Assembly: GCF_014898815.1 (NCBI RefSeq)
Contig: NW_026515482.1
Span: forward strand, 1,426,001-1,490,000
Direction of reading: 5' to 3'
Source of the DNA: Panonychus citri
Taxonomy: Eukaryota > Arthropoda > Arachnida > Trombidiformes > Tetranychidae
DNA: 64,000 bases
Shown: piece by piece, positions 49,766-62,244 of the stretch
Position numbering within the stretch: position 1 is the stretch's first letter
How the letters are laid out: each line of letters starts with the position of its first letter
The notes under the pieces: model-generated
Told to the model about the DNA's origin: nothing
Databases searched by the model: none
What the model saw: only the letters and a program-made list of their open reading frames with translations
Made by a program: the position numbers and the translations under genes

Positions 49766-52700
49766 TTAAATCATTTCCAGGTTATCATCCAAATCTGCGT
49801 ATCCAACAACAGCACGAGGATCATGTCTAAAAGTTGTTTTCAGATTAATTTAAGATCATCAATAAGCTAACCGATCATTTTAACAATAATAATAGTAAAC
49901 GATTGTTTCTGTCGAATTGAAGTTAAAACTTTTTCTTTATAAAATAAAATCAACTCACCTAGCACCGTAACGATTACGGGATAATGTTGCAGCAGCGGCT
50001 GCGGCTGCTGCTGCCGCCGCGTGAGCTGCTGCTGCCTGGTGACCACCTCGAGAATAGTCCAAATTAGGAGCCATAGGCTGATAGTTTCGACTCAATGCTG
50101 TCCATGCCGCCATTGGATTGGCAAAGGGTAATGGCGATCGCAAGGGAAATCCAGGAAAACCAGGAGCTGTAGGGAAACCAGCGGGGTGAGCCCATGCATT
50201 GGCTGAAGTTGTTGGTCCATTGTGACCAATTGTCGGTGGATTATTTTTATCAGTGCCAGTCTGTGCATTCGCGGGTCTATTAGATGGATGTTCAGGTAAT
50301 GCAGGTCGCTTTGGATCACTTAGATAATTGTTAAAATATTCAACTTCTTTTCTAACTTGATGAAGTCTATCTTCATGCTTGTTTAAAATGTGTTTCCGCA
50401 CAAAATCAGGTCCTTTGAACTTTTTACCCGATAATGGACAAAGCCATTTATCTTTACCAATTTCTTGGGTATTATGTTGAATAAAATCTTCAACTTCTTT
50501 TTCTTCATCTTTTTTACCCAATTTAAGAGCTTCTTCTTCGGTGATAATTACTAATGGTTGAAGATAAGGTTTGATTTTTTGCTCGAATGCTTTGATGTAT
50601 TCATTTATCTCTTGTGAAGTTACTTTACAAGATGGTGGTGCACCTCGAGCATGCATGATACCAATACGATTGGGCATTTCATCTTCATTTGGATAATCAC
50701 TGTGATTATAATAATCAACAGAATGAACTATCCTAAGGTATAAGAGTAGACGATCTAAAACTTTAATAAGATTCTCATCTCTTTCTAATGATTGACCAGG
50801 ACTTTCTTCGCCTTCCTCTTCACCCGCTTGGTCTCCTAAAAGCTCTTCCTCTTCAGCACTTGCTTCTTCAATCATGTAATCGGCAATATTTTTAAGAAGA
50901 GGATTACAGGATTGGAATCCAAATGCAACTTCTTCTTTGGTCTTTGGTTCATTTGCATCTCTCTTTTCCTGTTCATGGTCGTCCCAGACGCGTCTTTGGT
51001 GATCAAGATTAAAAACTATTTTCGCTGCGTTCCTGATGTCGGCCCGAACAACATTCTTGTGAGAAGCTATTCCATTAACAGAGCGGATTCGTCTGGTTAA
51101 ATCTCGATTAACTATAGCTCCTAATTCACATTCTTTAATCTGAGGGAAAGAAAAAAGCCAATCATTAGAATTGAGAACAATTTCAACAATAAAGCAACTA
51201 AAGAATCAACTTACTTTAATACTAAGCATTTCTAAACAAATTTCTCTGATGTTACCAAGTTTCTCAAAAGTGACCCATCCTCGTCTATAAAATTTACGAT
51301 CTGGTGCTGGATCAGCTATGTGGACTCGGAGAAAACCAGGATGCTTCTTACAGATCTAATAATAAAATATGAGAAAAGGAAGATTGAATGAAAAATGAGT
51401 CTAATGATAAATTTGAGAGTTAATATGAGATTTACCTCTTCAATTTCCGCCTTGGTTATGTTTGGGGCAATGTTACGTAAGAAAATTGAATCTTTAAGAT
51501 GAAGAGGTCGAGGTTTAGGCTCATCGTCGTTTGGTTCATTAGCTGAGTCTTTTTTGGGCTCATCACTTTCATCCATCTTCTCTTCAGTCTCTAGGCCTGA
51601 GCCTTTAGTTTCAGGTTTCTCATCTTGTTCATTTACACTATCTTCTTCTTCGCCTTCTTCTTTTATTTGATCTTTTTCCTCAGCTAGTTCTTTACTCATA
51701 GATGCTTCACCGTCTTCACCATCTTCCATATCTTCAGATGGTTCGACTTTAATGTTTACTTTACTATCTTTAAAGTCTTCACATTCTCCAGTATTTTCAT
51801 CCATATTCTTAACAGATTCGGCACTTTCAACAGGCTCTTCTTTAACTGGGACATTTTGCGAATCTTCATCTTTGATTTCCTCTTTGATTTTCGACTTCAT
51901 GTCTGAATCTTCATCTTCTTTTTTGTCAATTTCTTCACCATCCTCGCCTTCTTCTCCTTCTTCACCTTCTTCGCCTTCTTCGCCTTCTTCTGGTTTTTCC
52001 TTTTTTTCTTTCTTGGGAGGAGGTTTTTCAACGTCAACTTGGAATACTTCAAGATCAGATGCCTTTGGTTTGTCATCTGAGGCATCTAACTTGGTATCCA
52101 ATGCTTTAAGATCAAAATCAGTTCCGCCTTCTAACTTGATAACTGCAGCATCTAATAGACGGATAATCGAGTCAGATTTTTCGACATCAATGCTCACAGA
52201 GTCAACCAATCCCTTGTCATAAAGTTCCATGAAAACATTAAGTCTGTTTTTAAGAGCTTGGTGTGATTCTTCTTTACGTTTACCAAATTCGTCAGGATGA
52301 TACTTGGACTTGAACCTGAAGAAAGCAAGGGTGAAAAATAAGACAGAAAATGAACGTAGAGAGAGAGAAAAACAAAGAAATCATTAGTAAATTGAATAGA
52401 TAAAACTTGACAGCAAGATAAATACAATGAAATGGAAGCTGTAAATAAAAATGATTCATCAATTAATTGTTAGCAGTGTATTGATTTAACGCGCTAAGGC
52501 CAAAAGCTCACCTTAATTGAGTGTGTTCACACCATTTAAACGCGATGTTAATCACAAATACAAAAATAAACATTTTTTTTCCTTATTTTTCAACAATATT
52601 AAATTTTTTTTTTCATGATAGAAATATGAAAGTTTTTGGTAAATATTTGTGTTTAGATTGAGTAAAGATAAAAAATAACATCAACAGCTAATAAAATGAT

Positions 52701-54459
52701 CAGATTTTTGTAGAGTTTAGGTGAGTTGCAAAAAATAGAATAAGTTGTTGTTGATAGATTGGGTTATTTAACATCTCAATATATTCACAATAACATAAAA
52801 TATTCATTTAGATATAAAAATAAAAATAAAAATAAAAAATGACTTAGATTTGATGTTTGTTTTTGTGAATGAAGTTTGACGAGGTAGATTTTTTTTTCGG
52901 TGTGAACATAATTATAATAATTATATATAAAAAAAAGTGACGAAGATTTACCCGAAAGGCATGTAAAAGATGCCTAACTTTTTCATCTTTAGTTTCATGT
53001 ATAAATTAGTAGTAGAAAATATTTGGGGAATTAAGCTCACTGGTTGAGAACATGAAGAAGGAAAAAGGGTTAAGGGAATTGGTTTTAAAACGAGGACGCG
53101 GGTAAGGAAATATAAGTAGAAAGTGAGCATTGATCATGAGACTTTCACGATTGACTTTAGTGTGGGTACATTTTGTTATAAGTACTGATGAGATTAAAAA
53201 ACTTATTTGAATGGAACCAATTGAATAAAAACTCTGACAAATGGGCAAAAACACACACAACAAAAAAGTGAAAACAATTTATAAAATCACTGAGATAATT
53301 GAAAGAAAAAACTTGTCCTGGAGAGTTAATTTGACCGTTAATTAAACCGCTGTTGGTAGGAAAAGTTGTGTAAAATTAGTTCTAATGTATGTGTAATGTG
53401 CGCGTGAGATTTTTTTTTTCATCTTGTATAAATAGAGAGAGAGAGAGAAAAAGAGTAGGAGGATGAAATCAAAGAAAGGAAAGAAAGGAAAATAGCTCTT
53501 GGTGAAAAGTGAAGGATAGTACAAACTACTAGGATGTCAAATAAAAAAGAATTGACAAAAAGTAAAAAAGGAAAGAGTTGATTGATATTTTAGACGAGAT
53601 ATCAAACAAAATTCATCGATCAAAAAATTCTAATTCATAGGAAACAATAGAGTAAAAGGTGAGAAGACTTTTAGGTGATACTCTTGATGTAATTTAGAAA
53701 TTGGGATGGATCTTGATTCTTACCATTCTTCTTCTTTGTGTGCGGTAAAAAAGGAAGCGATCTGTTGTTTCTTGAAATCTGTCTTGTAATCGTTATATTT
53801 TTTAACGGCATCCATATCATCAACGCTATCATCCTGGGTAGCAAGAAATTGTTTAAATGTCATCATAGGAGGTTGTGTAGGGCCAACGCTGTGTTCATAA
53901 GGAGTAGAGGAAGAAATTGTTAGTTGAGAAAAGAAATTTGGAATCATCTGGATCTAATGGGTGATAATTACTATACAAACCTTTGATGAGTATTGGTTGA
54001 TGTGTTGGAGTTAAAAGTAGCTGCGGCAACAGCTGAATTTAAGGAATGAGGACTTATCCCAGTATCTATAGGATTCCATGTACCTCCTGAATGAGGGTAT
54101 TCAAAATTATTGGAAGAAGAGTAATTACCTCTTTCATCCCAATCTGGTCGAGTATTACGAACCCTTTTCATAGGAGGACTCATGTCACTTCTATCTCCAG
54201 GGCTACCATACCGGTCCCTTCTTTGATTACCATATCTATCATTAGAATATCTACCATCACTACCACGGTTATTCATTCGATCACCAGATCTACCAGATGA
54301 ATTACGTCCCCAATCACCACTGGATTCACGAGAATCAGGCCAATCTTCCCGTCCACCTCCTCTACTTGAACCAGAATATCTATCCTGATAATCACTACGT
54401 TCTCTTTTAAATTTATCTCTTACCCTACGACGATCATATTCATCATCACTGTCACCCAT
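49766..54459 (-). CDS. SRRT: ARS2 / Serrate RNA effector, 6 coding exons (last exon A)
   Basis: Exons (minus) 54459-53981, 53888-53724, 52315-51436, 51355-51215, 51139-49959 and 49826-49766 join in frame to 968 residues. ARS2 bridges the nuclear cap-binding complex to miRNA biogenesis, 3' processing and RNA decay. The N terminus MGDSDDEYDRRR matches the family exactly and is followed by an Arg/Ser/Gly/Asp-rich region. The core begins near 165 (FKQFL..DDSVDD). An acidic low-complexity insert fills about 270-480. RNIAPN and the RRM-like segment (KHPGFLRV, RRGWVTF) lie around 495-550. The zinc-finger-like WLCPLSGKKFKG has C789, H805 and H810. The tail is Pro/Ala-rich with a polyalanine run. Exon A ends DPRAVVGYADLDD. 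A 5' UTR intron (54479-54732) precedes the start. A 1.4-kb intron (52316-53723) is otherwise featureless. Confidence 0.96.
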
Positions 54460-55526
54460 TTTGTGATAGAAAATTCACCTGAGAAAAAAAGAAGATACAA
54501 AAAAACCAACAACAGAGATTAACAATTAAACTTAATCCAAATTAAACAATAAAATAAACAGATTCCTTTACATTAACACTCTTTATTTACAACAGATACA
54601 CAAGGCAATAAGAAAAAAGTAAAGCTATTTAAAGAGATTAGAAAAAGAAAGAGAAAAAGAAAGACCAACAACCACACCGACACAAACACACACACACAAG
54701 CAAATCCACAGACTGATAGACAAAATACTCACCTAATTGCGAACCAAAGGTAACAACCAAAGTGAACTTAGAGGTAAATCAATGAGTATTGAGTAGAAAA
54801 AATTGAAACAATTTAAGTACAATTAACAAAAAGTCATTAAGGAAAACAGAGAGAAAATGTTTTCTTACTAATCATTAGATTGGAATAGAAAAAAATGGCG
54901 GAGAAGGGACCATATTCGCATTACGCTTCTAAAAGAAGGGAAAATCTCCTAATATCTAAAAGAAAAAGAAGAAAAAAAAATTCTATTTATCTAAATGAGA
55001 AAAGAAAACAATTAACTATTTATGTTGATTGTTTATACTTTTTATTTTAATTTTTGCTCTAATTTCAATTTTTAACTAATTTTTTTTGGTTCTTTTCTTT
55101 TCTTTCAACAATTAGATGATTTATCATTTATTCTGTTCCAGAATCGTAGTCATGCTCAGCTGCTTGGTCATCAAAGTATCGGCTTGACATTAATTTGATT
55201 TTTATTCTTGTGACTTTTTTGTTTATTTACCAGGGATTTATAATTTCGAGTTGATTGTTTGTCGATCTATTTGATTGTTGGATTTTTTTCTCTATGATTA
55301 AGAGAATTTGCTGATTGAAGGAAATCAATTGTCATCGAGTTTTTCATCATCTTCTTTATCTTCGCATCTCTAGGTTAGCTTTTTTTTCAAATTCTTTTAT
55401 CTCTTCTTGTCTTTCTCTGTATTTTTATATCTGTGGTTATTTACCAAGAAGAAATTTTTTATTGATCAAATTGTGATTGTTATTGATTATGTGATTTTTT
55501 TTTATCAATTTAATTAGGGTTTTGTC
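54460..55526. promoter_or_regulatory. Divergent promoter interval between ARS2 and ZC4H2
   Basis: About 1.07 kb separates the two start codons. Both genes appear to have a 5' UTR intron here: 54479-54732 on the minus strand (donor GTGAGT, acceptor CTCAG) and 55374-55517 on the plus strand (donor GTTAGC, acceptor AATTAG). That leaves a core promoter region around 54950-55300. No other gene was seen. Confidence 0.55.
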
Positions 55527-56512
55527 ATGTCTTCTGGAGGTAATCAGATCTCTTCGGACGATGAAATCGCCATCAACAAGTTAGAATATCTTAAAGAGCT
55601 TCGGTAAGTTGTTTTAATTTGTATTCTTTTTTTCCGCTTTGATATTCTGTATTTATCAATTGACATTCGATGAGATTAATTAGTTATCAATATGTTAATG
55701 ATTTGTTTCTTCTTCTTCTTCTTCTTTGGTTGGTTTATTTATTTATCTTCTTCTATAGAGACTTAACATTGGATTTAAATAACATAAAAACTCGTCTTAA
55801 ACAAGAATTGGATGCAGTTGAATCGGAGAAAAAATGTCTTGTTGCTTATCGAAAAGAGAAAGAGTTTCTTGAACAAGAAAAATTGGCTCATGTTGAAGAA
55901 TTACGATTAATTCATTCTGATCTAAATCAAATGGAAACAGTAATAAAGGAAAGTGATGAAGAACATAGTCAACATTTGTCAACAGCAAAAAGTTTACTAA
56001 TTGAATGTCAACAATTAAAAGATCATGCAAACAAGATGAGATCTGGTTTAGGTTTAGATTTGATTAATGATCTACACGAAGAGGAGGAGAAAATTCGTTC
56101 AGAATTATTTAAGAAACATCATCTTTCTGAGCCAACTAATCGTGATTATGAATCAAATGGACGCTCAATGAACAAAACATTGTTAACAATTTCAACAGCA
56201 AATTCTCAGCCACCCTCAATGATTCACGGTGTTTTCAAGCCAAATTTACCCTCTTCGGTTCATCAACCTCGATTAGGATTCTCTGGGCAAGGTGGATCTT
56301 CAGTCCACCCTGGACCATCTTCGGGTGTTCCAAGTTTATCTATGACTGACAGACAACCTCCACCAGCAGCATTCCGTCAACAGCCACCTCCAATGAAATC
56401 ATGTCTATCCTGTCACCAACAAATCCACCGAAATGCACCAATATGTCCACTATGTAAGGCTAAAAGCCGTTCCCGTAATCCAAAAAAGCCAAAACGGAAA
56501 ACCGAAGACTGA
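55527..56512 (+). CDS. ZC4H2: ZC4H2 (zinc finger C4H2 domain protein), 2 coding exons
   Basis: Exons 55527-55603 and 55759-56512 join to 276 residues. An N-terminal coiled coil (about 12-140, with HVEELRLIHSDLN) leads through an EEEEKIRSEL segment and a Pro/Gly/Ser linker to the C-terminal zinc finger. The finger, FRQQPPPMKSCLSCHQQIH then APICPLCKAK, is almost identical to vertebrate ZC4H2, including the basic end KSRSRNPKKPKRK that acts as a nuclear signal. Family members support neural and neuromuscular development and stabilise RNF220-type ubiquitin ligase activity. The linker makes this protein longer than the vertebrate form of about 224 residues. Start: ATG directly after an apparent 5' UTR splice acceptor. 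Confidence 0.96.
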
Positions 56513-57034
56513 AAAGTTGCAAGAAAAACAAATGGAAACGAAAAAAAAACCAACACCAGTATTACAATCAAATACTTAAAAAGAAAAACATCAATTTTTC
56601 CTCTCTCTTTCTACCACAACCCCAAACAACTACAACAATTAACAATTTTACCAATGGTAAAAATCAATTGTTTTTAATTTAAATTAACTCTTCAATCTCA
56701 ATTCTTAGATCAGATCATACAAAAAAAGCTAAACCATTTTTTTTACTCTCCATTGTACTTATTCATTCAATGTAATTATTTTCCTTTCATTTCTTACTTT
56801 ACAGTATGTGTGTATGTGTGTCTCCAAGCAATACCCTTAATAGAATTAAACAAAAAAAATTCAAAGAAAATTAATTGCAATTACAATTAATTCCATCAAT
56901 CAAAAGTTAACATTCGAATGACTCATTGATAGATCAACACAAAGAGAATCAGCTGATCGGTTTAGTAAATTTTTTCTCTTTTCTCTCATTTCTTTTTCTC
57001 AAAAAATTAACTAATTGTTTCTTCTAATTGTTGA
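56513..57034. other. Short intergenic spacer ZC4H2 to URI
   Basis: ZC4H2 3' UTR and AT-rich DNA of about 520 bp. No feature was recognised beyond a TG-rich patch near 56807. Confidence 0.5.
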
Positions 57035-57880
57035 ATGGAACCTCAATTTACTTTGGACAAATTAAAGATCAGCCAACAATGGGTAAGTGAACATGTTAAT
57101 TTCTCACCAATAATTAATTTCCAATCCAAAGGCTAAGCTTTTTTCCCATCACTTTATTTGCTTGAGTGAAGATTCAACCCCAACCTTAAACACCTCGATC
57201 TTTCATTTCCCTCTCTAATTGTTCCCGCTTTTAATTGTAATAATGAAGAAGATGATGAAGATGATCATCTCACCTTGCAGATGATAATTTTCCCGTTCTC
57301 AATTAAATCCAAAGTCAATGAATCTGATCTGAGAGTCTTTCGATGTTTATATTTTTGTTTCTTTCTCTTTGTATTGATATCGCTTCTAATTTAGGCCTTG
57401 CAAATGGCAAAAACTAAATTAGCCTCATATGATAATATAATCAACGAATATGAATCATTAAAAGGTAACATGGAAATGCTGGTTAAAAAGGTTAATCATC
57501 CAATTATGGTTCCAATTTGTCACAATATGAGAAAGGAAGACGCTCCATTGGCCTTTATGCCAGGAAATCTTGACCACACTAATCAGGTGATGGTTTCATT
57601 GGGTGACAATTGGTTTGCTGACCGGTCGGTTTCTCAGGCCGTTGAAATTGCCGAAAGAAGAATTAAGTTTGTCAAAGAGAGAAAAGTCGAAACCGAAAAG
57701 GAAATCGAATCAATTAACAATTGGTTCAAATTCACCTCACAATTAGCAGAGGAATCGAAAGACTTGGTTGAAATAATGGAGGAATATGATGAAGAAGCTG
57801 AAGCAAAATGGAGGGAAGAACATAAAAGAAAAGTTAAATTGCACAAGGAGCGGGAGAAATTAATGAGACAACAAGAGTAA
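57035..57880 (+). CDS. URI-type alpha prefoldin (short), 2 exons
   Basis: Exons 57035-57082 and 57395-57880 join to 177 residues. The order is coiled coil, then FMPGNLDHTNQVMVSLGDNWFAD (positions about 85-110), then a second coiled coil rich in Lys/Glu. The MPG-L-HTN...LGDNWFA block is the signature of unconventional prefoldin RPB5 interactor (URI1), a subunit of the R2TP/prefoldin-like co-chaperone linked to RNA polymerase assembly. URI proteins normally continue for several hundred residues with RPB5- and PP1-binding regions. Here a stop follows directly after the prefoldin fold. So it is either a shortened URI, a prefoldin-only paralogue, or a gene whose downstream exons I could not find in the 0.8 kb that follows. 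Confidence 0.8.
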
Positions 57881-58708
57881 TTAACGATAATTATGGTGAT
57901 TATTTGTTAATTTATTTTCCAACATTTTCTATTTACAAACATAAGTTGATTTAACGAAAGCAAATTGATTTATGTAAGTGAAAAGCTTCAAATGAAAACG
58001 CTAAAAAAAAAGGTCAAACAAAATGGCCGACAAATTTTTACCTGTTGGTCTAATGAACAATTAAAATACATTATTGAAATTTATATAAATATTTACATGA
58101 ATGGAAGATTAACTTTAATCACTTGTGATAATAAGTTATGTTATTAAAGTGATTGAATGTTGGAAAAATTTGTATGGACAAAAATCGGATTGTTGATCAT
58201 TTGGTGTGGGAAAAGTTTCGGTTCAATTGTTGAGGTTTCAGATGATTAAAAGTCGCTTTGGATGAACGATGATAATTTCGTATAGTAGATGAGACGGAAT
58301 TATTATTGTAATTAGAATGTTTTGGCTTCGATTCAAGCGAATGGCAAGAAGATATCACAATTAGAATGGACATTTTGTTCAGGTTCGGATTTTGTGCTTC
58401 GTTTTATCACCTTGGTGATATCAAAATGGTGGACGGAAGATGGATGCTGATGATGATAAGGAGGAAATGGAAGATGAAAGGATGTTGATGAAGGTGAGAT
58501 TTTTTTCGTTTTTCAGTTGATAGTGAGAAATGATTGTATAAATATGAACAATTGCATAAATATTATTATTTTACATAAAGAACGTGCTCTTTGTCTTTCT
58601 GTCCTTTTGTCTCTCTCTTTCTCTTTTTCTGTGATTTATACTAATTAATTGTGTAAAATCTACGAGTTAATTGTGATTGAAGAGAGACAATTGACATAGA
58701 ATTTTGTA
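57881..58708. other. Convergent intergenic region URI to cyclin E
   Basis: 3' UTRs of two converging genes. The open frame 57965-58147 has no recognisable similarity and is not accepted. I searched it for RPB5-binding or acidic URI-like C-terminal exons and saw none. Confidence 0.5.
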
Positions 58709-59814
58709 TTAGAACGTCGCTGGACTACTAGTTGGTGGGGAATATGATCGACGTTTTTTTGTAATTCGTCTTGCAGATTGTCGAGTGTTATGAATCTTAT
58801 TTGTTTCGATCTTTTCTATTTTCTCAGTTTCATTATTATTAATTTCTTTATCGTTGCAGTGATGAACATGATTATGGCGAGTGTGGTGATGATGATGATG
58901 ATGAGCATCTTCATCGTCTTCTGATTCTGTGTCATCGTAATAATCATCGTTATTATTATTGGAGTTGTTGTTAAGATCTCGTTTCCTTTTCTTTGTATTA
59001 CTTGTAGTAATTTTTGTTATTGTTGTTGTTGTTGTTTCTTGAATTTGTTTTTTGTTGACAAGTGATGAAGGTGTTAAAGATGAAGATTGAGTTTGATTAT
59101 GTTGAGGTGGAGATGATGTAGTTGATAAAGGATTTGGTGAATATCCTGTTGATCTTAATCCTGGTGAAGATGCTAAAGATTGTAAAGGTAATGGAGATGA
59201 TGTTATCTGTGCATTTGATGAAGATGCAATTGGCGAGGATGATATTGTTATTGGTCCATTATTATTACTATTATTATTATTATTATTATCCCGTTTAACT
59301 TTTAATGGAACCTTTGACTTTGCATTAAATGGACTACTACTAAGTGGAGATGGAGGCATTGATGGAGCTACTGATTCATCGCTACTGTCTTCAGTTAGAT
59401 CGATTTGTTTCATGTGAGCTCGTTCCTGAAATATTTTAAATAAGAAAATATTTTATAAATTAGAAAAGATAATTGATTGGGGGAAAAAAAGAAATGAAAT
59501 AAATACTAACCAACAAAGTTAAATCGACTGTGTGATATTGCATATTGGACCAAGAGCCATTTGTAACATTCGCTGGTACTTTTGGCTCAATCATTCCCGT
59601 TTCTCGAACCGCCAATGCAAAAGGTGTCATCCAAATGATACAGTCCCTGATATCTGGATGTTTGAATCCTATGGAAAAGAAAGAGAGAAGAGAAAGAGAG
59701 AATTGGAAGATAGAAAAGAGGGGAGAAGTAAGAGGGAGAAGGAGAAGGAGAGGGAGAGGGAAGATGGAATAAAGGAGAAAAACGAGGGATAAAAAAGAAA
59801 GAAATAACAGAGAA

Positions 59815-59853
<39 letters not shown>

Positions 59854-60663
59854 AAGAAAAAGTTGTAAATAACTGGTTCCAATATCGAAAAGAAAAGAAA
59901 ACTTACTTGTACAAGAATAAACTGTTTCTTCATCGGTGAAATGATAAAACGCCGATGCTGCGATAACATCGTAATTATATTGCAAAGATCCAATGTCCAA
60001 CATGCACAAGTCGATCAGATGAGCCACTTGGACGAAAAACGTTGCACTGTAATTTGGAATTAGAAATTTCTCTCCGGTCGAACGAGCCTCTGGATCTCGA
60101 TTGTTCTCCTTCTCCAGAATCGAATAAATTTGCATAAAAATCGACAACCATTTGTTCACTGTCACCGGATGAAGTGACCATTTCAGTGTCTCCATGATGA
60201 CTAGTTCTTGACTGAATATCTCGCAATCGGTACAAGCTCCATCAGTGACTGCGGCGAACTCAGTGCTCTTTGGTGGATACACTTCCTCAATTTTGGCAGC
60301 GATAAAGAGACAAGTGGTCCCGATCAATTGCAACTGTTGCCGAGGAAGGTCACTCTTCTTGGTCAAGTATCGGTCCACAAAATCAAGGGCCAAGTAAAAT
60401 GTCTCTCGGTGCAGTTTGAACAATTCACTCACTTCACTCAGCCAGTCCAACAGAATCGATCTCATCCTCGGTGTGATGTTCGGATGTTTGGCCAACAAGT
60501 GACTATCACGACAATAAATCTCCTTGATATTAATCATGGATTCCCACATTTCTGTTGAGTCACTCATGTTCAGTGTGGGCAAAGGTGAAGGACGAACTCG
60601 GCGGGAAGAAGATGAACAAGACTGAGTCACATTGGGTGTTAGAATTCCTGGTTGAGTCTCCAT
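58709..60663 (-). CDS. CycE: Cyclin E, 3 coding exons
   Basis: Exons (minus) 60663-59907, 59668-59511 and 59425-58709 join to 543 residues. Cyclin E activates CDK2 for S-phase entry. The N terminus is short (METQPGILTP...). The first cyclin box (about 38-165) contains MRSILLDWLSEV (67-78), KLHRETFYLA and FIAAKIEEVYPP (120-131). The second box continues to about 300, with VTDGAC and CIIWMTPFA. The last 230 residues are Ser/Pro/Asn/His-rich low complexity with several SP/TP sites that could serve as phosphodegrons; ILTP near the N terminus is another candidate. The start is the first ATG in the frame (a GTG lies three codons upstream). The 5' part and upstream DNA are duplicated in inverted orientation at 62645-64000. 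Confidence 0.96.
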
Positions 60664-61480
60664 GTTGTACACTAGGAAGAAACGAACACCTCACAGAGAA
60701 ACAACAGAGAAAGAGAGAGAGAGAAAGAAGAGAAGTAATGAAAGAAAGAGAGTAAAGAGAAAAGAGAGAAAAAACCAGAGAAAAATAGAAACAAAGAGAG
60801 AAAAATGCTCAACAGAAAAAGAAGCTTTTTCTCTTAAGGGTAAACAATTATTTCTCTTTTCCAATAAGCATTTTAAGATTCTAATGAAGGTGATTAATTG
60901 AAACTGATTAAGGACAATGATTGTTTGTAGATGTTTACAGTTGATTAAGATGGAGACCAAGACCAAGATGAAGATGAGAATATGAAAATAAGAAAATAAG
61001 AAAATAAGAAAATATTATCAAGAGAATGTTGTTCTTTTTGTTGTTGACGTTTTAATGATGAGCAAATGGAAACACGACCAGTAAAGCACAAGAATAGAAA
61101 ATGATGATAAATGTTTTATAATAAAACCGGGAAAAGATTAACAATTATCCCGAATATTTGGTTAAAGGTTGACAATCGACGTTCACGATCATTGAGAAGA
61201 AAAATGAACCATAGGAAAAGAAAGAGAAAAACACAGAGAGAGAGAGAATTAGTGGGGGAGATGGAAGATAAAGATTGAGAGAGAAATAGAGAGAGGGAGA
61301 TTCATTCAGTGAGAATCACAAATACAGAAGGAGAGAGAGGGAGAGAGAGAGAAGATGAAAAAAAAAGAAAATGAGTGAGACCAGAAAACCAGAATAAAAA
61401 GAAGAAAAAATTTATGAAGATGAGAACGAGTGAGAATAAAAAGTAACACGAACAAGAAGAAGAAGGGAGTCCAAATGTGA

Positions 61481-61511
<31 letters not shown>

Positions 61512-61749
61512 AGAAAGAGAAATAGATACAGAGAGTAAAAAAATTAGAGGGAAAGAGAGAGAAAAAAGAAAGAAATTGAAAGAGAAAGAGAATAAAGAAA
61601 GAGTGAATCAAGAATAAACAAAGATCATTTCCCTCTCTTTTTCACTTTCTTTACCATGTGTGTCTCCCTCTAGTTTCCATCCCCTTGTCATCATTTTCCC
61701 CTTCCCGCCAACAGCTGATCCAAGAACAATTTTCAAAATCATAATAATA
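60412..61749. repeat. Left arm of a large inverted repeat (partner 62645-64000)
   Basis: The reverse complement of this arm matches 62645 to the window end. It covers 252 coding bases of cyclin E, its 5' UTR and about 1.1 kb upstream. The coding part and the stretches I compared (for example 61021-61200) are base-identical. The differences I found lie in GA/CT microsatellites, for example 9 extra bases in the right arm at about 63648-63660. The arm lengths differ by 18 bp. The arm breaks at an ATAATAATA word. Confidence 0.92.
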
Positions 61750-61886
61750 CAAAAATCTTTTCTTTTCAATTCTATTTCCATTCATTACAATCTATTTTCA
61801 CCTATTTCTATTTAAAATTTCTTCCAATCGATTGTCAATTATATTGACGATCACGGGAATTTATTTAAGACTTGAAACAATGAAAC

Positions 61887-61982
61887 ATGGCGATCCAGAG
61901 TAGCCCTCAGAAAAGACTGACCTTATCCGGGATTTATGATTATATTATCAAAAATTATCCATTTTATCGTTCCAATAAACAG
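61887..61982 (+). pseudogene. N-terminal half of a FoxG/sloppy-paired-type forkhead domain (fragment)
   Basis: Thirty-two codons read MAIQSSPQKR, LTLSGIYDYI and PFYRSNKQ, the first helices of a forkhead DNA-binding domain. The frame then enters unrelated sequence exactly where the domain should continue with GWQNS. Upstream, a stop lies two codons before the ATG and the expected KPPYSYNALI start of the domain is not visible, so the fragment is truncated on both sides. Its last 17 bases recur inverted at 62615-62631. Confidence 0.85.
61966..61982 (+). repeat. 17-bp inverted repeat, copy 1 (forkhead break end)
   Basis: ATCGTTCCAATAAACAG, encoding the RSNKQ segment of the forkhead domain. It is identical to the minus strand of 62615-62631. 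Confidence 0.95.
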
Positions 61983-62244
61983 TTCTGTACTCATTTTGTT
62001 GTAAATTATCATCATTATTGACCAACAAAAACAATCTAATGACATGAGTTGAACTCTGGTAGATAGACACTGACAAGATTAAAGTGAAAGGGAAGCCATG
62101 ATGACGATGATGATGGTGGTCAGTATGAAAAGTAACACATTTACTAACAATTGACCAGAAGCAAAAAAAGCAACAAAATTTTGATCAAAATTTTGCAACA
62201 CGAAAAAACAAACTAATCAACAAATTATGTTTTCTAATTTTATT

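Noticed and set aside
57965..58147. 60-codon open frame after the URI-like gene as a missing URI C-terminal exon
   Set aside because: No acidic or RPB5-binding-like sequence, and no convincing splice acceptor in phase.
59532..59792. Plus-strand open frames across cyclin E exon 2
   Set aside because: Antisense shadow of the real minus-strand exon plus the GA-rich intron.
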